Shown piece after piece: positions 58,325-63,609 of a DNA stretch of 63,609 nucleotides. Every line of letters begins with the position of its first letter. Within the stretch, counting starts at the first letter, position 1. Under the pieces are notes generated by a model. That model was given only the letters and a program-made list of their open reading frames with translations, was not told where the DNA came from and did not search any database. Source of the stretch: Belnapia moabensis DSM 16746 (GTDB taxonomy: Bacteria > Pseudomonadota > Alphaproteobacteria > Acetobacterales > Acetobacteraceae); the NCBI RefSeq assembly GCF_000745835.1, contig NZ_JQKB01000033.1, positions 1-63,609 on the forward strand, given 5' to 3'. The position numbers were made by a program, and so were the translations under genes.

Positions 58325-58472
58325 CGGGCTTGCCTTCGCCGATCCCATTCTGTTATAGGAAAATTCGCCCAGATAACATCGCGCCTGGGCCACCTGCCCG
58401 GCCGCCTAAACTCCTCAATTCTAAAATTCGCCGGGGAAACCACGCCGAATCAAGGCCTTGGCGGCGACGGAC

Positions 58473-59297
58473 TTAAAGGCCCGAAACCTCCGGCATCGCC
58501 TGCGACAGCCGCCCGCCCAGCCGCACCGGCGCGACGCGCGTCGCCAGCCCCGTCGCATCGTCGGTCTCGACGAAGAGCCCGCAGAGCGTCGCCTCGCCCT
58601 CCGCCGGCGCCAGCTTCTCGCCCGGCATCTTCCGCCAGAAGCGCAGCGCCGCGCCGCCCTTCTGCATGCCGATCACGCTGTCATAGTCGCCGCACATGCC
58701 GGCATCGGTCTGGTAGGCCGTCCCGCCCGCAAGGATCTGGTGATCCGCCGTCGGCGTATGCGTATGCGTGCCGATGACGAGGCTCGCCAACCCGTCGAAG
58801 CTGTGGCCGAAGGCGTATTTCTCGCTCGTCGCCTCGGCATGCACGTCGATCACCGCCGCCTGGATGGTCTGGCCGAGCCGGTGCTTCTGCAGCTCCGCCT
58901 GCACCGCGCGGAACGGGTCATCGAGCGCATCCATGAACAGCCGGCCCATGACGTTCATCACCAGCGCCCGCCGATTGCCCGGCACATCGACGACGACGGT
59001 GCCGCGCCCGGGCGTGCCGGGCGGGAAATTCGCTGGGCGGATCACCCGCGGCTCCGTCTCCAGATAGGGGATGATCTCCTTCCGGTCCCAGCTGTGGTTG
59101 CCGAGGGTGATGACGTCGGCGCCAGCCGCGAGGAAGGCCCGCGCCATGTCGGGCGCCAGGCCGAAGCCATGACTCGCATTCTCGCCATTTACCACGACCA
59201 GATCGGCCCTGAGGGCGGCGCGGAGACCGGGAAGCTTCGCCGTCAGGGCATCGCGCCCGCTGCGGCCGACGACATCGCCGAGGAACAGGATTCTCAA
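58473..59297 (-). CDS. ymdB: YmdB-family metallophosphoesterase (2',3'-cyclic nucleotide phosphodiesterase-like)
   Basis: 274 aa from TTG 59297, four bases after the ygfA stop. Two-metal phosphoesterase: LRILFLGDVVGRSGRDAL at the start, VVNGENASHGFGLAPD, LGNHSWDRKEIIPYLE, and GTHTHTPTADHQIL with AYQTDAGMCGDYDSVIG. These match the TIGR00282/YmdB family. The ygfA-ymdB neighbourhood is common in alphaproteobacteria. Confidence 0.93.
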   Translation of the reverse strand: MRILFLGDVVGRSGRDALTAKLPGLRAALRADLVVVNGENASHGFGLAPDMARAFLAAGADVITLGNHSWDRKEIIPYLETEPRVIRPANFPPGTPGRGTVVVDVPGNRRALVMNVMGRLFMDALDDPFRAVQAELQKHRLGQTIQAAVIDVHAEATSEKYAFGHSFDGLASLVIGTHTHTPTADHQILAGGTAYQTDAGMCGDYDSVIGMQKGGAALRFWRKMPGEKLAPAEGEATLCGLFVETDDATGLATRVAPVRLGGRLSQAMPEVSGL

Positions 59298-59301
59298 CCG
59301 A

Positions 59302-59895
59302 TCAGACCTCGCACCGCACCACACCCTGTTCCGTCGCCACCATCGCCAGCCGCCAGTCCTCGGGCCCGGCCGGCACCTCCGCCATCTCCTGCGCCGCATA
59401 GGCGCAGCCGATGGCGGTCGCCCCGGATAGCAGGGCCAGGGTCCGATCGTAATAGCCGCCGCCATAGCCGAGCCTCCGCCCGGCCCGGTCGAAGGCGAGC
59501 AGCGGCACCAGCAGCCAATCCGGCATGACGGCCTCGCCCTCCGCCGGCTGGCTCGTCCCCATCGGCCCCCGCGCGAGCGGTGCCCCGAAGCGCCAGCGGC
59601 GAAACTGCAAGGGCTGCCCCCGCCGCGGCGTCACCGGCAGGGCGAGCGGATGCCCCCGCGCCTCGAGCGCCCGAAGCAGCGGCCGGATATCGATCTCCTG
59701 CCCCATCGGCCAGAAGCCGGCGACGACGGCGCCCGGCGGCGGCAGCGCTTCGGCGAGGACATGATCGGCAAGGCGGGCGCCAAGGCCCGGATCGCAGCCC
59801 TCGCGCCGGGCGAGCGCCTGGCGACGGGCCTCGGCCTTCAGGCCGGTGAGCAATTCGGCGCAGAAGGCCGTGCTGTCTGAGTGCGGAGCCACCAT
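59302..59895 (-). CDS. ygfA: 5-formyltetrahydrofolate cyclo-ligase
   Basis: 197 aa from ATG 59895. ATP-dependent conversion of 5-formyl-THF to 5,10-methenyl-THF. Conserved residues: LKAEARRQALARR near the N-terminus, GFWPMGQEIDIRPLL, LLVPLLAFDRAGRRLGYGGG and YYDRTLALL. It begins a few bases downstream of the probable 6S RNA, mirroring the ssrS-ygfA arrangement known in proteobacteria. Confidence 0.94.
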   Translation of the reverse strand: MVAPHSDSTAFCAELLTGLKAEARRQALARREGCDPGLGARLADHVLAEALPPPGAVVAGFWPMGQEIDIRPLLRALEARGHPLALPVTPRRGQPLQFRRWRFGAPLARGPMGTSQPAEGEAVMPDWLLVPLLAFDRAGRRLGYGGGYYDRTLALLSGATAIGCAYAAQEMAEVPAGPEDWRLAMVATEQGVVRCEV

Positions 59896-59905
59896 GGCCG
59901 TCGGC

Positions 59906-60059
59906 GTCTCATCCTCCCAAGGCCTGCGTGAGCAGGTGGGCACCGGGTACCCGGACCAAGATCCGGACAGAGCCAGCTCCCGGAGGATGCTTATTGGCCC
60001 TGGGGATGAATTACCAGACGCACCGGGCAGCCCCGCCCGATGCATATAGGCGCTGAGAC
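59906..60059 (-). ncRNA. ssrS: probable 6S RNA (SsrS)
   Basis: Assigned from position between zapA and ygfA and from sequence. On the minus strand, terminal segments GTCTCA (60054-60059) and TGAGAC (59906-59911) can pair and close a rod of about 154 nt, a usual 6S length. The inner bubble strand contains ATTCATCCCCAGGGCC near 60000, similar to the central open-complex mimic of other 6S RNAs. The facing strand carries CTGTCCGGATCTTGGTCCGG. Ends are approximate, and the assignment rests on memory of the family. Confidence 0.6.
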
Positions 60060-60077
60060 ACCGCCAGACCAGGGCAT

Positions 60078-60113
60078 GATCGCCGAAGGCCGGCACGGCC
60101 GGAGGCGTGAATC
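60078..60113. repeat. REP-like palindromic repeat, copy 2
   Basis: 36 bases beginning GATCGCCGAAGGCCGG and ending GGAGGCGTGAATC. The core stem GGCCG-GCA-CGGCC has the same stem but a different loop base from copy 1 at 50657-50692. It lies between zapA and the 6S RNA. Confidence 0.75.
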
Positions 60114-60172
60114 ATGCGCCCGGAACAATGGCTCGGACGACGGTCCGCGGTCAGCCGAGCGCGGATCGGGGT

Positions 60173-60496
60173 CTAGGTGCCCCGGTCCAGCGTCTGCGCC
60201 AGCCCCTCGATCCGCTCGGCGATGCGCGCGAGGCGATCGGCGAGTTGCGGGTCCGCGGCGCCCGGCTGGCCACTGCGCAGCCGGTCGATCTCGACGCGCA
60301 GGTCGCCGCCCTCATCGGCCAGCAACAGCGCGACATGCAGCAGCATCCGCGCCTCGGAGAACTGCCCGCCCATGCCGCGGATCAGCCGGACCTTCTCCTC
60401 GATCTGCTGGGCGAGGGCGAGGACATGCCCCTCCTCGCCATCCTTGCAGCCGATGGTGTGGCTATAGCCATTGACCCGGACGGTGACCTGCCCCAC
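60173..60496 (-). CDS. zapA: cell division protein ZapA
   Basis: 107 aa. FtsZ-ring stabiliser. VTVRVNGYSHTIGCKDGEE at the N-terminus is the ZapA signature, followed by a helical dimerisation region. Start GTG 60496 (MGQVTVRVNGY) or TTG 60502; both are close to the upstream stop at 60508. The zapA-ssrS-ygfA order is classic. Confidence 0.92.
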   Translation of the reverse strand: MGQVTVRVNGYSHTIGCKDGEEGHVLALAQQIEEKVRLIRGMGGQFSEARMLLHVALLLADEGGDLRVEIDRLRSGQPGAADPQLADRLARIAERIEGLAQTLDRGT

Positions 60497-60507
60497 GCGC
60501 AACCCCC

Positions 60508-60765
60508 TCAGCTCGGCTCGCCCTGCGGCGGCTCCGACATCGCCTCCTGCGTGGCCTCCGGCCGCAGCTCCTCGGCCAGCGCCCCGCGTAGCCGCGCGAT
60601 GGTCGCCTCCAGCCGCTCGGCCATGGCGGCGACCTCGGCGCGCGGGACCATGTCGCTGTCGGCGGCCGGCTGGCGGGCGCGGGTGAAGGCCTCGGACAGA
60701 CGCTCCACCGCCGCCTCCAGGCGTGCCGCCGCCGCCCCGACCGGATCCCTCGCGCTGTCGCTCAT
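60508..60765 (-). CDS. DUF4164-like coiled-coil protein
   Basis: 85 aa from ATG 60765. Alanine/glutamate/arginine-rich heptads (VGAAAARLEAAVERLSEAF and AMAERLEATIARLRGALAEE) predict a short coiled coil. Similar small proteins lie directly before zapA in many alphaproteobacteria. The function is unknown. Confidence 0.75.
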   Translation of the reverse strand: MSDSARDPVGAAAARLEAAVERLSEAFTRARQPAADSDMVPRAEVAAMAERLEATIARLRGALAEELRPEATQEAMSEPPQGEPS

Positions 60766-60839
60766 GCCTCTCCACCGGGACGCCATCCACGCCGGAAGCG
60801 CGCTGGACGCGGCCCTACCGGCATGCTGGAAGCCTTCGC

Positions 60840-61268
60840 ATGGGTGCCGAGGCGGGTCAACGGCCGGGAAATGCGCTGCCGCCGGCCGTCCGGGTGCATG
60901 GGCGGGCGGAGGCGGAAGCGGCGCTGGCCCTGGCCGGGCCGCGCGGCGTGACGCTGCTCTCGGCGCCGGGGGTGCCGCCCGGCCTCTTCCTCGCCCTGGT
61001 CGCCGCGGCGGCGCGGCCGGAGGTGCCGCATCGGGTGATGGTCGATTGCGCCGATGCCCCGGGCCTGGCGCTGGCGGCGCTCCGGGCCGGCATCCGCCTG
61101 CTGGCCCTGGCCCCCTGTCCCGCCTTCGCCGCCGTCGCCGCCACGGCGGCGGAATGCGGCGCGGAGCTCCACGCGGCGCCGCCGCCGGCCTTCGAACCGG
61201 CGCGGATCGACCTCACTTCACCCGGCGGCCGCAACAAGCTCGCGCAATGGCTATGTCCGGCCGGGTGA
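60840..61268 (+). CDS. conserved hypothetical protein
   Basis: 142 aa. No enzyme motif recognised. The sequence alternates Ala/Gly/Leu-rich strands and helices, with PGGRNKLAQWLCP at the C-terminus. Residues 30-125 could form a small alpha/beta fold (VTLLSAPGVPPGLFLALVAA and HRVMVDCADAPGLALAALR). It ends about 65 bases upstream of the aldolase gene, at the point where related genomes usually have tkt, gap and pgk. Confidence 0.7.
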   Translation: MGAEAGQRPGNALPPAVRVHGRAEAEAALALAGPRGVTLLSAPGVPPGLFLALVAAAARPEVPHRVMVDCADAPGLALAALRAGIRLLALAPCPAFAAVAATAAECGAELHAAPPPAFEPARIDLTSPGGRNKLAQWLCPAG

Positions 61269-61332
61269 CAGAACCGCAACCCCGCGCTACAGGACGCGCC
61301 GCACGCGACGACACGGCTGCAAAGGGACTCCG

Positions 61333-62259
61333 ATGAAGCTTTCCCGCAAGGTCAAGGACATCCTCTCCTGGTATGAGAGCGACAACCCGGGGACCAAGGC
61401 CAACCTCGCCCGCATCCTGATGGAGGGCAAGCTCGGCGGCACCGGCCGCATGGTGATCCTGCCGGTGGACCAGGGCTTCGAGCACGGCCCGGCCCGCTCC
61501 TTCGCGCCGAATCCGGCCGCCTATGACCCGCGCTACCACTTCGAGCTGGCGGTCGAGGCGGGGCTCAACGCCTATGCCGCGCCGCTCGGCATGATCGAGG
61601 CCGGCGCCTCGACCTATGCCGGCGCCATCCCGACCATCCTCAAGGTCAACAGCTCCAACAGCCTTTCCACCACCAAGGACCAGGCGTTGACGGGCAGCGT
61701 CTCCGACGCGCTCCGCCTCGGCTGCTCGGCCATCGGCTTCACGATCTATCCGGGCTCCGAATACCAGTTCGAGATGATGGAGGAGCTGCGCGAGATGGCC
61801 GAGGAGGCGAAGGCCGCCGGCCTCGCCGTCGTCGTGTGGAGCTATCCGCGTGGCCCGATGCTCGACAAGGTCGGCGAGACGGCGCTCGACATCTGCGCCT
61901 ATGCCGCGCACATGGCGGCGCTGATGGGCGCGCACATCATCAAGGTGAAGCCGCCGACCGACGCCATCTTCCTCGATGCCGCCAAGAAGACCTACGAGAA
62001 GTCGCCGGTGCCGAACCTCGCCGAGCTCTCGGGCCGCATCACCCATGTGGTGCAGGCCTGCTTCGGCGGGCGTCGCCTGGTCGTCTTCTCCGGCGGCGAG
62101 GCCGGCACGGTCGACAGCATGATGGCCATGGCGCGCGGCATCCATGCCGGCGGCGGCAACGGCTCGATCATCGGCCGCAACACCTTCCAGCGGCCGAAGG
62201 CGGAGGCGCTGCAGCTGCTCTCCGACATCATCGGCATCTACAAGGGCCCGGCCGCCTGA
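61333..62259 (+). CDS. fbaB: class I fructose-bisphosphate aldolase (FbaB/DhnA type)
   Basis: 308 aa from ATG 61333. Archaeal-type class I aldolase using a Schiff base. [20 protein letters not shown] is the N-terminal signature, and the catalytic Lys is likely in [13 protein letters not shown]. The C-terminal phosphate-binding part has [14 protein letters not shown] and [14 protein letters not shown]. Role in glycolysis or gluconeogenesis. thiE follows with overlapping stop and start codons. Confidence 0.95.
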   Translation: MKLSRKVKDILSWYESDNPGTKANLARILMEGKLGGTGRMVILPVDQGFEHGPARSFAPNPAAYDPRYHFELAVEAGLNAYAAPLGMIEAGASTYAGAIPTILKVNSSNSLSTTKDQALTGSVSDALRLGCSAIGFTIYPGSEYQFEMMEELREMAEEAKAAGLAVVVWSYPRGPMLDKVGETALDICAYAAHMAALMGAHIIKVKPPTDAIFLDAAKKTYEKSPVPNLAELSGRITHVVQACFGGRRLVVFSGGEAGTVDSMMAMARGIHAGGGNGSIIGRNTFQRPKAEALQLLSDIIGIYKGPAA

Positions 62260-62894
62260 GCGAGCAGGGCTGCCGCCTCTACCTGATCACCCCGCCGGCC
62301 TTCGAGCCGGCGGGGTTTTCGGCGTTGCTGGCGGAAGCGCTGGACGCGGGCGACGTCGCCGCCTTGCAGATCCGGCTGAAGGACGCGGATGACGAGGCGG
62401 TGCGCCGCGCGACGGAAGCGCTGCTGCCCATCGCACAGGCCCGCGGCGTCGCCGTGCTGATGAACGACCGCGCCGACCTCGCCGCGGAGCTGGGCTGCGA
62501 CGGCGCCCATCTCGGCCAGGAGGATGGCGACCACGCCGCCGCACGCCGCCTGCTCGGCCCCGACCGGACGCTCGGCATCACCTGCCACGGCAGCAAGCAC
62601 CTGGCGATGGAAGCGGGCGAGATCGGCGCCGACTACGTCGCCTTCGGCGCCTTCTTCCCGACCTCCACCAAGGAGGCGAAGCACCGCGCCGGCACCGACC
62701 TGCTGGAATGGTGGTCGGAATTCTTCGAGCTGCCCTCGGTCGCCATCGGCGGCATCACCGCGGCCAATTGCGCCCCGCTGGTCCAGGCGGGGGCGGATTT
62801 CCTTGCCGTCGTCGGCGCCGTCTGGAACCACCCGGAGGGTCCGGCCGCTGGGGTGCGCGCGATGAACCGGGCGATCGCCGAGGCCTCCGGGTGA
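62256..62894 (+). CDS. thiE: thiamine-phosphate synthase ThiE
   Basis: About 212 aa. It couples HMP-pyrophosphate with thiazole phosphate. Motifs: [62 protein letters not shown] and [10 protein letters not shown]. No ATG, GTG or TTG precedes the conserved start. The first fitting codon is CTG 62256, overlapping the fbaB stop as CTGA. The fbaB-thiE pairing is common in alphaproteobacteria. Confidence 0.88.
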   Translation: MSEQGCRLYLITPPAFEPAGFSALLAEALDAGDVAALQIRLKDADDEAVRRATEALLPIAQARGVAVLMNDRADLAAELGCDGAHLGQEDGDHAAARRLLGPDRTLGITCHGSKHLAMEAGEIGADYVAFGAFFPTSTKEAKHRAGTDLLEWWSEFFELPSVAIGGITAANCAPLVQAGADFLAVVGAVWNHPEGPAAGVRAMNRAIAEASG

Positions 62895-63367
62895 GGCAGC
62901 CGGCCCTGGTGCCGGAGCTGATGGTGACCGATCTGCGGCGCAGCCTCGCCTTCTGGTGCGGGCCCTGCGGCTTCAGCGTGCTCTACGGCCGGCCTGAGGA
63001 CGGCTTCGCCTGCATCGAGCGCAGCGGCTCGCGGATCATGCTCGACGAGCTGCCGAGGGACCGGCCGCATCGCTGGCAGGTGGCGGAGACGCAGCCGCCT
63101 TTCGGCCGGCATGTGAATTTCGAGATGGCGGTGCAAGCGGTGGAGCCGATCCTGTCGGCGCTGGCCGCGCTCGGATGGCCGCTTTTCATGCCGCCGGAAG
63201 TGAGGCGCTACCGGGTCGGCGCCGGCAGCGTGACCGTGCGGCAATTCCTGGTGCAGGATCCGGATGGATATCTGATACCAGCCGCCCTAGAGCTTGACCT
63301 GAGCCCAGGCACGGGTGGTGATGGAGGTGACCTGCTCTGGTCTGCGCATCAGCGCGTTCCAGGCTGA
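62891..63367 (+). pseudogene. VOC/bleomycin-resistance-like protein, 3' end replaced by IS630 sequence
   Basis: 158 codons from GTG 62891, overlapping the thiE stop. Residues 1-130 form a VOC (glyoxalase/bleomycin-resistance) fold: VPELMVTDLRRSLAFW, CGPCGFSVLYGRPEDGF, RQFLVQDPDGYLI. After YLIPAALE the reading frame runs on into sequence antisense to a transposase gene, so the natural C-terminal strand is missing. The remaining protein might still fold. Confidence 0.75.
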
Positions 63368-63609
63368 GCAGCAGGCGTCCACGATAGCGTCGTAGCTCTC
63401 CCACACGCGATGACTGAGAAAGTTGGCCCGCAGGAACTCCCACAGGTTCTCGACCGGGTTCAGGTCGGGCGCATAGCGAGGCAGCGGCAGCAGGCTGATG
63501 TTTGCGGGCAGTTGCAGCTTGGGTGAGGTGTGCCAGCCCGCGCCGTCGAGGACGAGGACAGCATGGGCTCCTTTGCTTACGCCCAGGCTGATCTCCGCCA
63601 GGTGGATGT
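63287..63609 (-). mobile_element. IS630-family transposase, C-terminal part (5' end off window)
   Basis: At least 107 residues at the 3' end of an IS630-type transposase. The DDE_3 C-terminal part is clear: VLVLDGAGWHTSPKLQLP carries the second catalytic Asp and LPRYAPDLNPVENLWEFL the Glu, with HRVWESYDAIVDACCSAWNA after it. Stop at 63287-63289. The element end probably lies near 63276, at a TA dinucleotide inside the VOC gene. The rest runs off the right edge. Confidence 0.9.

Overview
This window is about 64 kb of GC-rich DNA from an alphaproteobacterium, most likely a member of the Acetobacteraceae (Roseomonas-like). The assignment rests on alphaproteobacterial gene order (rpoZ-relA-acpS; pyrG, eno, ftsB, pdhABC, lpdA, lipA, coq10; zapA, 6S RNA, ygfA), a pyruvate dehydrogenase E1-beta with its own lipoyl domain, and very high third-position GC. 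It is inference from familiar gene order, not from a database search. No rRNA, tRNA, CRISPR array or prophage was seen. Genes are densely packed, and many neighbours share ATGA or GTGA start/stop overlaps.

Layout. 1-2686: 5' part of a secreted RTX/DUF4214 protein that runs off the left edge. 2802-6560 (minus): acpS, relA/spoT, rpoZ and folK. 6560-11112 (plus): an NYN RNase-like protein coupled to a type 5 uracil-DNA glycosylase, then NAD(P)HX repair enzyme and malonyl-CoA decarboxylase. 11248-11841: an orphan gene with markedly lower GC. 11922-13299 (minus): smpB and dapA. 13454-17230 (plus): lytic transglycosylase, hydrolase, pgpA and pncC/cinA. 17231-19353 (minus): yraN, threonine aldolase and GST. 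19431-26590 (minus): the pdhA-pdhB-pdhC-GNAT-lpdA-lipA-coq10 operon. A phytanoyl-CoA-dioxygenase-like gene on the other strand (26894) splits it from ftsB-eno. 29798-33321 (minus): small membrane protein, lipoprotein, pyrG, secG. 33364-35428 (minus): uvdE and a second RTX protein with a structured leader.

35681-39928 is a probable catabolic island: a shikimate-dehydrogenase-like gene, two tandem ACMSD-like amidohydrolases and a Rieske ferredoxin form one tight operon, with a divergent SDR gene. It is followed by a soluble chemoreceptor with a globin-like N-terminus and a C-terminal PilZ domain (39989), a Bug-type solute receptor, a DJ-1/PfpI protein, an MBL hydrolase and an EamA exporter. 45270-50651 is a complete urtABCDE urea ABC transporter with no urease genes beside it and a candidate sigma-54/NtrC-type promoter. 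50728-58324 carries a persulfide-dioxygenase-like MBL protein, an acetyltransferase, an amidase, a ferredoxin-NADP reductase, an MHS-family transporter and a propionyl-CoA synthetase. 58473-60765 (minus): ymdB-like phosphodiesterase, ygfA, a probable 6S RNA, zapA and a coiled-coil protein. 60840-63367 (plus): a hypothetical gene, class I aldolase, thiE and a VOC gene whose 3' end is cut by an IS630-family element running off the right edge.

The strongest candidates for something undescribed are the tandem-amidohydrolase operon, the globin/MCP/PilZ receptor, the leader structure of the second RTX gene, a repeated REP-like palindrome, and two genes (yraN, thiE) that seem to use CTG starts in CTGA overlaps.
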